Both the position numbers and the translations under genes were made by a program. The notes under the pieces were generated by a model that was not told the DNA's origin, searched no databases, and worked only from the letters and a program-made list of their open reading frames with translations. Shown piece after piece: positions 1-12,500 of a stretch of 64,000 nucleotides of DNA. This stretch comes from Atrina japonica (lineage: Eukaryota; Mollusca; Bivalvia; Pterioida; Pinnidae), in assembly GCA_030159075.1 (NCBI GenBank), contig BROG01000371.1:286001-350000 (forward strand), in the 5' to 3' direction. How positions within the stretch are numbered: position 1 is the stretch's first letter; every line of letters begins with the position of its first letter.

Positions 1-373
1 GAAACACCTATTCTAAATCCTTGAACGTTAGAATTGATGTTGGAGCTTTTAGTTTAATGGAAATTATTAACTGAACTTCATATTTATTATTAATATAACA
101 GATTCAGAATGCAAAACATATGCCAGAATGCCTGTTATTCCGGATTAAATTTTTACTTGGATTCGACTAAATTTCAGATCATCACACAATTAAAGAAGTG
201 TTCCAATTTCATAGATTGTTTTGTTATTTTTATGTTTTATTTAACACATTCATGTTCTCGTAGTTATATCACATGATGGAGAGGCTTAATTAATTCTAAT
301 GCCAGACGGGTCGATATAGTTACAATAATAGAGAAAAAGAATTACTCAAATCTAAAGATACACAGTCAATAAA
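1..373. other. No gene seen
   Basis: AT-rich sequence without an exon, repeat or RNA that I can support. Confidence 0.5.
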
Positions 374-739
374 GGGCTTATTCGTAATTTAGTAATACAG
401 CCCAATGTCAATGACTGAGTGGCGATTTAGAGAAAAACAATACACGGAAATTTAGGGAAATGGTTACTTTCATTAGACTCTAACGACGAACAGTAGATAA
501 CGGGCCCATTTCATGATAGAGTATTCTATCCTAATGACTGATATTATAATAACCTAATTACTGAGGGGCGAATTAGAGAAAAATACAGAGAAATATAGAA
601 AAACACTGACTTTTACTGAACTCTAACGACGGTCGATGTAGGACCCCTTTAAATGATATTATGATAACCTAATCATGGCTAATGACTGAGGGGCGATTTA
701 GAGACAAATAGAAATATATAAAAAAGGAGTGACTTTTAC

Positions 740-779
740 CAGCGATATATAAAGCTAATATTAGTTTTATATATCGCTG
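740..779. repeat. Foldback insert 1 within the tandem array
   Basis: A 40-nt near-palindrome: 'cagcgatatataaa' pairs with 'ttttatatatcgctg'. It is flanked by direct repeats CTTTTAC (733-739 and 780-786) and interrupts the array unit between 'gacttttac' and 'taaactcta'. Confidence 0.75.
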
Positions 780-907
780 CTTTTACTAAACTCTAATGAC
801 CTACGGTGGATATAGGACCCCTTTATATGATATCATAATAACCTAATTACTGAGGGTCGATTTAGAGAAAAATACATAGAAATATAGGGAAAAACAGTAG
901 CTTTTAC

Positions 908-942
908 CAGCGATATATAAAGCTTTTTTTTATATATCGCTG
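908..942. repeat. Foldback insert 2 within the tandem array
   Basis: A 35-nt palindrome nearly identical to that at 740 and at the same place in the unit, flanked by CTTTTAC (901-907 and 943-949). It probably spread with the array. Confidence 0.75.
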
Positions 943-1085
943 CTTTTACTAAACTATAACGACCGACGGTCGATATAGGGCCCCTTTATATGCTATTATC
1001 ATAACCTAATTACTGAGCGTCGATATAGCATATAGGACATACATTGAAATATAGAAGAGTGACTTTTACTAAAATCGTTGGCTGT

Positions 1086-2509
1086 GTCCAGCGACAGATC
1101 TATACATAAAGCTAGCAGATAGCTTTTATCGCCGATATTGTACATAATAGGCCTATATGATAGGTATTTAGTTGATCCGAAGATTTCTTGTCTTCACACT
1201 GAAGAGTTACATTTGTAGGCGTGCATAATTAATCATGGGCGTGCTTATGACATCGCCTTTCACGCGTTAGTAACTTGAAGCGTTGGAATCTGGTGGAAGC
1301 GGCACCCGTCCAAAAAGTGAGTTTTAGGCCCACCTCATCTTGCAGGATCTTCTGTAACAATTGTTGTATTACAGATTTGAGTATGAATTTCAACATAGCT
1401 ACGACTTATTTGAAAGGCAGAAAAAGGATTGATTGTCTGTGATGAATAACTACAGCAGTCGCTCAGAAAAAAGGAAATGAGTGACGATCGTCGATTGTCA
1501 CTTTCAGTTTCACTGACTCTAATTTAATCACTGTCATGTCATTGATGGCTGACCCAGCTAGGGAGTGACCTATGATAATTTTCTATTAGACCCAAGTCAC
1601 ATATGAAATTTGACTTCTTTTCCTGATAACAGGTGTATGAAAATCTTGCTTTCAAAATTACAAACAGAAGATGATCCCCTTTGAACTATGCATTAGCCAG
1701 GGAGCAATCATTATTTTAGCATATTTCACTCAATTTTACGTTTGTTTGAACTGCAAATAATGATGACTGTGTGCTTTAGTTCGCTCAGCGATATATTAAG
1801 CCTATCTATCAGTGGTTTGCTGTACTCTAGACTATTTTTATAAATTTTATGATTTACCAAAATTTTTATACAAATCTGATAAATCATATAAAAAATTAGT
1901 GACACTATAGTTTGACATATTCGTTGTAAAAAATACTTTAAACATGTTTTTATTTCATCACTGATATATCAGAATACAATACAATTATAATTTCATTGTG
2001 AAACATGTACAGGAATAGAAAAAAGAATGAAGCTTTTACATTTGTATCAATTTAATTCTTACCCTGCAGGTTGACATTAGTATAATTATGTTGTTCTTTC
2101 ATTCCCAACCTCAGCAAAATGAAAATGAGCACACGACCACATAAAGCAGTTGCACACTCGCATACAGCTCGCCAAATTTGGGAAAGAACAAACGACAAAT
2201 TTATCGCATGACATTGATAAACATATAAAAATTTGGTCAGTGAATGAAAAGAGCTCTGGACAAAGCAGTCGTTACAGGCACTGTCTGCTGTGAACGATAC
2301 CTCACAGTGGTAACATGATAGTTGCTTCCCTTTTACAAAATGTACATGAACTTCATGAGACAAACAAGACAAAATCTTTACTTAGCATTTTAAACAATTT
2401 TTGTCTTTTTTTAGCACATCAACGATAATTGAAATATAAAAAATCAAAATACTGTGACTAGCAGTTTGTACCAAATACATTTGTCCACTCTCAAGTTTTA
2501 TTTTTGTTT
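1086..2509. other. No gene seen
   Basis: Intergenic sequence. A minus-strand open frame at 2052-2372 has no start context, homology or splice partners that I can recognise. Confidence 0.45.
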
Positions 2510-2516
2510 TTTGGTT

Positions 2517-2757
2517 TGAATGGCTTTTTTTCAGCTATGGTACATGGTCATGATGGTGGCGACCAGTTTTTAGGGGCGGAGGAGAGAACCTGGTTATAAG
2601 GTATTCGTGGAAAGGCCACTGATCTTCCATAATTAAACTGGCACGTTTTCTCACAAAATCGGCTTAGGATATGCCAGGCCTGAAACCTCTGCCGACAAGA
2701 AATGAGTGACTAAATGGTTTAAAATTTTAGTGCTCTAGCCATTAGCCCTGGAAACCC
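2517..2757 (-). mobile_element. tRNA-derived SINE, family B, decayed
   Basis: It has the family landmarks 'gatggtggcgaccagttttt', 'ggaggagagaacctggtta' and 'aaactggcacgttttctcac', then a worn tRNA-like end. The same order recurs at 14185, 27803, 31741, 32203 and (reversed) 49805. Confidence 0.65.
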
Positions 2758-4017
2758 CTCTAAAAACAATTTAACTTGTTATTAAGCTTATATGTAAATG
2801 AGAAACTCCTAACAAAAATGTTTTACAGACATTTCCCACTTCCCATTACACTCATATATTTGGATTTAAGGGTAGTTCAAGATAATCTGTTAATCACATG
2901 AAATATTTTACTTTTTACAAATTACAAGATATAATGGTCTTATTTAACCATCGTTATAAAACCACGGTTTGGAATCTCTATGTTCTTTCCTACCTGTGGT
3001 CTCATGCGACTGAAATCTCTTATACATATCAGAGGTTTAAATGAAAAATAATTTACTGGTCAACCTGACCAGTGAATTATTAAATTTTCACTGGTCATAG
3101 CAGAGTTTTACTGGTCCTTATATAAATATTACTGAAAAATAAAAACAAGGGTGAGTAAAATTTCAGAACTACTGGCCCAAATGATAAAGTCGTGGCCCAA
3201 ATATTTTGGACAGATATCATTGTAAAAAGTAAAGAAAAACACAAAGGAGGACCAGCAGTTTATTAGTCCTACACTGGTGAAAAACAAACACTAAGTCAGT
3301 TATAAACAACTATTTTAATGCACATTAAAAGGATGTAACAAATTTATGTCGATTGGGCCAAATGTGAATTCAGTTTAAAATAAAAACATTTGGTCTGATG
3401 TCCCCTGTTTAAGCTGTTAATGATTACAGTTTAAAAATATTAAAGGCAAATAAATATAAATTAGATCTACTTTGCTTGACTGCAATGCGTTTTAATTTGC
3501 AGGAATCCAGCCACTGCTAGCTGCATTGAAGTCTATTCTATCCATTTACAAGCTCTTTTGAGAAAACACATCTTTAATTTTCTGGGGAATGAACGACTTT
3601 TATTTTTAAACCTCACAAGGAGAGCGTGATACTCGCCGTCAGTCATGACAGGTCGATGTTTAATCATATGGTTCTCACATGATCAGACGTAATAATTTCT
3701 GCGCTTGGATAAGATATAACTTTTAATATTAACACAAAAAGAGGATTATGTCTTGTCTAAAACAAATGACAGCCGTGACATGAATTTAGCAGGATGGTCG
3801 GGCACCACTCGCCGAAACGTTTTATTTTGGGCCTGTAACTACTTGTCTTTGTCAGACTTTGATCAACTTCTGGTTGCCCAGATACCAAAGTGGTCGCATC
3901 TGGCAATCGTTTTATTTCAGGCGCTGATTATTTAAAATCAACTGGTTTTCCCCAGCGTTTCCACAGAAATTAGCAGAAAATTTGATAGGCCGCCATGCTT
4001 TACAATTATTTGAGTCA
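2758..4017. other. No gene seen upstream of the TIN2-like gene
   Basis: Intergenic or promoter sequence. A 60-codon frame at 3753-3935 has no recognisable domain. Any promoter of the TIN2-like gene may lie here, but no TATA or initiator stands out. Confidence 0.4.
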
Positions 4018-4042
4018 ATGACGCGTTTGAACAAATTGAATG
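4018..4042 (+). CDS. Candidate 5' coding micro-exon of the TIN2-like gene
   Basis: An ATG at 4018 opens MTRLNKLN and reaches a GT at 4043 in phase 1, the phase needed by the acceptor before 6420. Joining it would add 20 residues and move the start upstream of 6455. A second ATG at 3995 in a GCCGCCATG context opens an 8-codon frame whose TGA overlaps this ATG as ATGA. A competing GTAAGT donor 6 nt downstream gives the wrong phase. This is tentative. Confidence 0.25.
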
Positions 4043-6419
4043 GTACGTAAGTTCAAGCCTTTTACTGATCTGGAACTAAAATAAAAAAAAAACGCACACA
4101 CACAGAATTAACATAATCCGGAGTTGATGACGCAAACATTTACCGTGCATATGGACCGATCATTTGACGAATTTCACTGGACATTTGTCAAATTTAACGG
4201 TTTTGCCGGTAAGACTTTGACATATTTTTATCAGTAATGAAACTTCAGCCAATGCAGGGATGCCAACCTCTCCATTTTGGAAGGGGTTTCTCTATTTTAT
4301 TTTTTTGTTAAAACCTGTGCTTCCAGTCATATTTCCCAAATATTGTCTGATTTACTGAAAACGAATCTGCCAGGGTCTGTGAACACCTAATTTTCAAACT
4401 TTTTCAGGGGAGCATGTCCTCGACTCCTCTAACATGCTCTCGCCTTTCTCATGGGCATTAAGATTCCATTTTTTAATTATCTAAAGTTGGCATCTTTGCC
4501 AATGAAAGTAAACAGTTGTTGCATTCGTCAACCAACCAGATTTAGGCTTTTCAACAATTTTAGAATTATATTGGATCAACAGACTATACGATAACTTCCG
4601 TTGCTGATCACAGCTACTGTGATTGGATAAATTGGCCAACACCTACTCCTTATAAATATTCATTACCTACGAGGGATATAGGTCACATGAGACCGTGGAT
4701 AGGAAAGAGCCTAAGAGATTCCATATTGTAATTTTATGACCATGTATTTTACATACATGTACGGTATGAGATCCATATTGCGATGGACAAAACTTATTCT
4801 TCAGATGCTTCCAATTTATAATCCAGTCACTGGAAATAAGATTTCAGTTATACCAATAATAGAAAACTAGATACATGTAAGCCATATTTTCAATTTTTGT
4901 TTGTTGCAGCTTGAATTTTTTTTCTGAAAATGGGTTAGGCACTGTGTCTTGTTAACAAATATTGTGTGTCATGCTGTAATCTACAAATCTAAATACTGGA
5001 TACGTCTTATATTATAGGAGAGTTACAAGATTGTCTAGAACACGTACATGCATCTTTTCCACATTGTTATTGCTATTGCTTGCTTGTCACATGACTTGTA
5101 ATATTTTTGTCAGCCCCCTCTATGAGCCTCTCTAGTAATTGTATACGATGGAAACATCCTAGTTTGGCAAACAATACAATGTACACGTATTGCCTTGGTG
5201 TACAAAGGGAGATAACCTATTCAACACATTCAAAGCTTCTTTCAGATAGACTAGAGTTTCAAGTTCACTTAATGAGTTTAAAAAAAAAATGTATAGACTA
5301 CTTTTTACATGTATAAAGTATCATTCAGGGGTGAGAAAATCATATGCCGACTCGCCCGACCCGTTATGTATACCGTCAGGACAAGTGAATTATTTTTAGT
5401 TTGGTTGTCCATGGACAAATGCATTATCAAGAAAAACAAAAACATAAATCTAGAGTGCAGTGCTCTATATATTTGTAGCCTATGTGTAATGTGATATTTA
5501 TTTAGTGTAGTCATAATGCATGTTCATTTCTTTAAAAAAAAAAAAAATTGAAATACGTCATAGGACTCTAACATGTCCTTCATTTGGCAGTTTTACCAGC
5601 TGACATTTGTTCATGTTTACAATAAGTCTTCTTTTAAATTCAGAAAATAAAATGATATTTGAAAATAGAAAAAAAAATGTTACCATCCTAAGTTTTATAG
5701 AACATGTGTTGCAACAACATTGATATTTCTTTGATATTTATGCCTTCCCCCCCTTAACTTCTATATAAAACAATCTGTTTGAAATAGTGTTCAGTGATTC
5801 CATTTGGAAATTTATTTTCTTAATTTTTACCGATTTTATTTAAAATTCATAAAGATTAACCTCATGATATTTTGATTTCAACCAGGATATTAATTAGAAA
5901 GTAAAATTCATTTTTTCTTGCTCCATGAATTTTGCATTTTACAACATCATTAAAGGTCTTACAAATATTGTGTAGTAAAGAAAATATATTATATCTCAGA
6001 ATTTAGTGTCACAGAAAAATGAGTGAAGAGTGGTTCTGGCATACATAGAGAGGGATTTTCCACTTTATATACAATTAGGGTTAAAAATAAGGACACATTC
6101 CAAATTGAAAAGAAAAATGCAAATTTCCCAAGTGATGTCAAATGATAACACGTTTGAAGAATTCTTGTATTTTCAAACAGTTTTGTGCTTTTGTCAATTA
6201 AATGTTCCTAAAATTCCAAATTCAAAAGGCCCAGCTCCTTTCCCAAAAGCATGGCTATGCCAAAAATCCCTGATGCCACTGTGTATTGACTATTGTACTT
6301 GTGTATGTGTAACTATCTGCGTGTATTACACATGTACATGTACACATACACACATGTGTAGGACTTATAGGTCCTCCTAAGATATTGATTATACATGTGT
6401 AAAATATCTGTAATTCCAG

Positions 6420-6530
6420 ATAGGTTTCCAAAAAGATACACTCGCAGAATAAGGATGCTCACAAGGAAACAGTTACAGTCCTGGGTGTTGGATTACGCTT
6501 GTAAATATAAACAACATAAAGTTATATCAG
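6420..6530 (+). CDS. TIN2-like gene, first confident exon
   Basis: Acceptor ttccag precedes 6420 and donor gtaaaa follows 6530, leaving phase 1. The exon encodes a basic helix-prone segment with MLTRKQLQSWVLDYACKYKQ. It may begin as 5'UTR if translation starts at 6455. Confidence 0.6.
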
Positions 6531-9500
6531 GTAAAATCATATCTTTCTTATTAATGCAATCAACTCTTGTAATAGCGGCACTTGATATAACGGCATTTTT
6601 GGTTTAAAACGGCAGAACAAATTTACACCTAATGTTAATTTGTTTGATATAACAGCATATTTGCTTTCTGTCACTGGCAGTGATTTTTTTGGCAACAAAC
6701 ATGCATTTTTACCTGTAGAAATGGCTTGTTATAATGGCAAAGCATATCAAAAATGAATTTTTTTTACCATAATTTGTTAAGTTGATAGAATGAAAATAAC
6801 AATAAAAACAATTTTATTTGTTGTAGTAATTTTATATTATTCACACAATCATTTTGAATTGAGGTTGAACATTTAATAGGGGTTTTGCAACAAAGGCTGT
6901 TTATGCATTCTTATTTTGGTTTGTTTGTTTATTGTTGTTTAACGTCCCACTCAAGAATGTTTCACTCATATGGAGACGTCATCAAATGCCAGTGAAGGGC
7001 TTCAAATTTTGGCCTTTGCTCGGCACTTACGGCCACTGAGCAGTGAGGGTTCTTTAACGTGCCGACACCTACTGTGACACGGGACCACGGTTTTTACTGT
7101 CTCATCCGACAGCCAGGAAACCAACCTGCCGCCGGCTGGACTCGAACTCATGACCTCACGATCAAGAGTCGAGGGCGCTGCCAACTGAGCCAGGCCGGCT
7201 CCTTATTTTGGTACCAAGACTGGAAATTTGAAATAACAGCATATTTGATATAACAGCAATTAAACTTGATCCCAACTTGGACCCATTTATTTATCTATTG
7301 GTAAATTTAACTTCCGGTTTTACATGTTGTAACCGAGGATTATATAACCTAGGATTGAATTTTGATAACAGTGCCAATCTTGCGGTCATTTTGAAAATAT
7401 AGCCCTCAGTTGGTTAAAATATGTAACCGAGTCTTAATATATGGCTGAATTTTCCATATCTAAGTGATGATTTACAAAAGTTATATTTAACCAAATCATT
7501 GAACAACAAAATTTAATCCAAGGTTAAATTTTAATCCTTGGTTATGATATTTAACCGAGGGTTTTAAAATTTAACCAGTATATGAGCAACTGGGTCCTGG
7601 TCGTTATAATAAGAGATTACTGTAGTTTTCTTTGTCTTTGTATGTAAATTGTATGTAAATGCACAGATTGTCATTGTGTATGTTTTGAAAAAATATTACG
7701 ACCGCAAAACAAAATGGCAGACAATAATGCAATAAACTGGCCTCTCTAGTCAATGTATCATTGCATGTCAGCTAGGTGAAAATAGTTTTCTCCTAACATT
7801 CACTGATTTATCCCTCTTTTTTATGGGGTATTCTTGAAAAAATTAATTTCTTGTGTTTATGCAAAAAAGGTAAGTGACCAAACTAGAAAATTATGTACTC
7901 TATATTGCTCCCTAATTTTAAAGTTCCATTTAAATCCATAATTTTAAATACATGATTCAAAGGTCTGATTTGATGTCAAAAATGATGTTTGTTGGCAACC
8001 GGAAACACATATATATTATATGTTGGCCTTTATATACCAAACATTGTCTCTAGATCATCATTTGTGTATTTTCTGTTTCCAGCGGTTTCTAAAAGATGTA
8101 ATGGTCGGCTGTCGTCTCTTCATATACCAGCTGTGCGGCTTGCCTGTGTTACGTTACATAAGATTATATTGTGCAAAGACATAGCTCAGTATCACGCAGC
8201 GATTGAAATCTTGGATCTCATTTTCAAAACATGTCCGTATGCTGTATCTTTCAAGTTGTATGCCAAGCTCGTCACTGGCATTAAGATGGTGGTTTGTATA
8301 TATATTTTATGTGCTATTATGTGAAAAGAGGATATAAAGGGGATCTGTGCAGTGATTTTGTTGGCTTTTTTCAAAACTCTCTACACCCATTTTTTTATGG
8401 GAAAATTTGCATCATCTTCGAAAATTGGGAAAATTCGATTAATGTATTATTTGTACTAAAACTTGAATTTGAAGTTAATATAATCCATATACTGCAGGGA
8501 TTTTCCACTTTCCATTTTCATGTGGGGCCGAAATAAGGCCCCATTCCCAATGCAAAATTAATGCATTTTTTCCCAATTTGCAGTCAAAATTTCCCAATTG
8601 AGGTCAAATGACAATGAATTTGAACAGATTCTTGACTTTTAACATATTTTGGTATATTTCTGGATATTCCAATTTCAATAAAATGTTGCTAGAATTCCCA
8701 ATTCAAAAGACCCAAGCCCCATTCCCAAATGAGTGTGAAAATTCCCTGATACTGTATTTGACCCATAAAGCGCCCAACTCCCTTTTAGTGCCCCTCCCCT
8801 TTTTACACTCAGTCAAGAATCATTTCTGGCTGAACGGTACATGCATTCTGAATGAAAACTGAATACATGGTTCAGTGTCAGAAGTGCTTTCACAATATCA
8901 AAAAATAACATTTTGAATTTTCATGTACTTTTACTACTAAAATTACATGTATCACCGATTGGGTAAGTTGTACATCTTATTTGAGATAATTTGAAGCCTT
9001 TATTTTTGTTGTTGTTGACAAATTGGGAATTTTTCTCTAAGACAAACAGCCAAATTTCAGAGGTAATTAGAGGCAAACAATATCACTGGTGTTTTAGTTT
9101 AACCCTTTCAACCCTACACTACAGGCCACAATAGACTGGTCATAAACAATAGAAAGAGCATACCAATCAGATACTCAGGGGTGTAAGGGTTAATATGTCT
9201 GACATTTAGTGGTGACATTGTGTTAGATTTCTTTTTTTTTTTTTTTATTTGCTTAACTAGTAATTAAGAGAGAAATCTTTATGAATGGCTGGCCTCTCAG
9301 TGGAGTCGCCACTGTTGTTTTTATATTTAGTCATCAAAGGAAATTTTATATTTTTTGGGGAAACATAGGCCTAAAAGTTTTGAATGAGCATACTTTGTCT
9401 TCTGTATTAACATATAACATTTTTTTTTTCAGGTCCTTTTGCATATGTTGCAGAAGCAAGAGAGTGATATACTTGTAATTCTCCTGCAGTATTTCCCAAG

Positions 9501-12500
9501 GACTGGTCAGAGTTACCACAATGTTGTAAGTACTTGGTTTGGCCGGTGTCCTACTAGATTTCTCAAGGATTGGTCAAAGTTATAATGTTGCATTTAGTAC
9601 TTAGTCATCCAGTCTCCAACAGAGTTTCTCTAGCAGTGGTCAATATCATTATGGTGTTGTAAGTTCTTAGCTGACCACTCTCCTGTGGTGTTTCTCTAGG
9701 ACTGGTCAAGATTATTATTGTGTTGTAAGTACTTAGCCGACCTGTGTCCTAAGGTATTTCCGCATGGACTGGTCAAAGTTATTATGATGTTGTATTTAGT
9801 ACTTAGTTGACCAGCCTCCAACAGAGTTTCTCTTGGACTGGTCAAGATTATATGAATACCACACTGGACCTGACCATGTTTTCACAAAATATATAGGAAT
9901 ATAAGAGTTTTTATATCTGTGTATAGCTCTTATTTGTTATTGTACATCAAGTACAAGTACTAAAAGTAGAAAAATAAAAAAAAAAAAAAAAAAAAAAAAA
10001 AAGATAATAAAGGTTTGGGGTAAACACGGCTAATGCCCTTCAAATGATAGAGCATCAAGCTTGAACCAGAAGTTTTGTGAAGCAATTTGTATTGCATTAA
10101 CACTCCAACCCCTTAGAAATAATGGACTCTTGGTTAATTAAATGACTTAGGAATTAAGTCCCAATTGTCTTTATTTGAATGCTAGAACACTTTAAATGGT
10201 AGGGTAGCCACTGCATTTCATATTAAAGAGCTCTCATTGCATTTGCTTAATCCTATCCAAAGGTCCAAATTTGTGGTACTTTATAGAAAGTTGACAACAT
10301 TTCAATATTAAAGGTAAAAAAAAAAAATGTTTTAAGGTTCTAAAACAGAAATAATTAAGACCCATTTATTTCAGAACCCAAAACAGTTGCGAAGAATGAA
10401 TACTGCTCAGGCGAATTTCCGGAGATTTTTTCTCTCGTTGATGGCGAACAAGAAACAGTGCCAGGAGTACTTCCAGGATGAATACGATGATGAATATGGC
10501 GATGATTTCCACGATGCCTTGAGGCAGATGTCTGTCTTGTTTACAGATAGGATAGAAAGTCTTCTACCTGACCCTGTAATTGAAAAGGTAAACAAATTAG
10601 AATATCATCTACATGTTGCTGTAATAGAAAAAGTAAACAAAACAGATAATCATCTATCTGTTCCCATAATAATAAAAAAAAAAATGAATAAATTTGCAGA
10701 AGTATGTAGAAGATCACAATATGCATTTAACATATGTTAAGATACACATCAAAATGTACATGTTTTCTTCTTTAAAAGGATATTCTAATTATATATCATC
10801 CACCCCTGAATAATAATGGACTTTACTTAAACTCAGTGGACATGATCCAGTTCATGTGTGTCTTAAGGGGCGAGCAAGATTACAGATTTAAGAAATTTGA
10901 CTTAATGAAATCATTATTTTGTGTAATTTTAAATATGACAACAGGTACCGTATTTTATGGCCTATAGGTAGATATGGGGGATAGGTCGAATGGCCAATTT
11001 TTGGCAAAAATCAAGCTTTAAGTATTAGATTGGTCGAAGTGGGAGACAGGTCGATGTCGGCAGAGATGAAAACGTGAATGGGAGAACACAAAAATACATC
11101 GTTTTTGTTTAATAACTGGTGCTTAAACGATGGTAGCCTACTAAAATAATCAGAGTAATAGGCCTATTTTACTGTACATTATTAAATAGGAGTGATTGAA
11201 AAGCTTACAAGATGCATTTTATCATATTTAACATCACTTATATTACTCGTGTGTACTGATTATGTATACATACATCGCTATTATGTTACCTGTCAAATCA
11301 TCATTAAATTCTTTAGGCTGTTAACACTAGCGACCTCAATCCTTACTTATCCTTACATTGGCCTAAATTATTATGTACCTGCAATTGTCAAACAATTAAA
11401 TACTCAAGGTCGAGTGTCAATTAATTTATGTAACACTTTTTCCAAAACTTTCCCAACTTCAAAGACTGCCACGCGATCCTTATCAGTTGAAGGTCACGTT
11501 CCAGTGAACACAGGTTGTAGTGTCCTGAGAGTCTGAATGAAAACTTTGATTTCACAGTGGGGTGCCGAGATAAGGGAATCATTCAAAAGTGTATACTGTC
11601 CGGTATAAATATAATGTAAACAATGTATTTTTATTACGCAGTTTCTGACACAGTCTTGAATCCCAATGATATTGTTACTTGAAAGATCATTATTTTGTCA
11701 CTTGATTATGAACGCAGTGCATTACACACACACAAGGTCACATTTAATCGCTCTATTAAGTGTAAATACAAATGGGTGTTTGGAGTAGGCCCCTACATTA
11801 TCCAGTGAAAAATGTTGAATTACGATGTTAAAATGGGGAATTGCAGATACAAGTTAAATATTTCACTAAGATAAGTCGATGCGGTGAATAGGTCGAGGTC
11901 ACAACTTTGGAGAAAAAAAATATCGACCTATAGGCCGTAAAATACGGTATATACTGCATCACTTTTCCGATTTCATAAAGGTTGTTTTACTTTTAAATGA
12001 AATATATGCTGTTATTTGCCTTCAAATATGCTTTGTAGCAAGTCAATGGCAAATTCTGCCACCATTTGTTCAGCCCAGATTTGGCATTATATAGGTGTTT
12101 GGCGATAGGTCGAGGGAAACCTTAAACATGAAAATTGCAAAAAGTTGACTTTCAAATATTGTGGCATTAGGCGAGGTGGCAAATTAAACCAGGGGCATTG
12201 TAAAGAGGATTAACTGTATAAACTTTTCATTTACTCTCACTACACCTGCTTTACTTAGCCCCACAGGTATGTTGTTGTAAAACTTGAAAAATGCTATCTT
12301 CAAAACTCAATTTTTTACTGTGAAACATATATTAAACAAAAGGAATGCGTAATAATTTTGACTTTTTCAAACATTTAGCATAATGAATACCTGGAAATTT
12401 TGGCCCCCCCTTCCCCCTCTCCCAGGCCCCTTTAATTTTCAACCTAAGATGAGAGGGCAAAATTAAAATGAAAGCGAAATTTTCAACCCAAATAATTAAA

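Larger units (their letters stand above)
374..1085. repeat. Degenerate tandem array, ~130-bp unit
   Basis: About five diverged units share the order 'actgaggggcgatttagaga', a run of aaatatag, 'gacttttac', 'aaactctaacgac', 'ggtcgatataggacccc' and 'ataacctaat'. Two units contain a foldback insert (see 740 and 908). Confidence 0.75.

Noticed and set aside
2052..2372. 106-aa minus-strand open frame with several cysteines
   Set aside because: No recognisable domain, no splice partners and no start context. The length is plausible by chance in 64 kb of AT-rich DNA.
3753..3935. 60-codon plus-strand frame near the TIN2-like gene start
   Set aside because: It does not join the 6420 exon in phase and shows no domain.
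5107..5514. Overlapping short frames on both strands
   Set aside because: No splice continuity with neighbours and no homology.
7002..7253. Short frames resembling 'HDLTIKSRG' peptides, seen again near 36259, 57297 and 57732
   Set aside because: They are translations of tRNA-derived SINEs.
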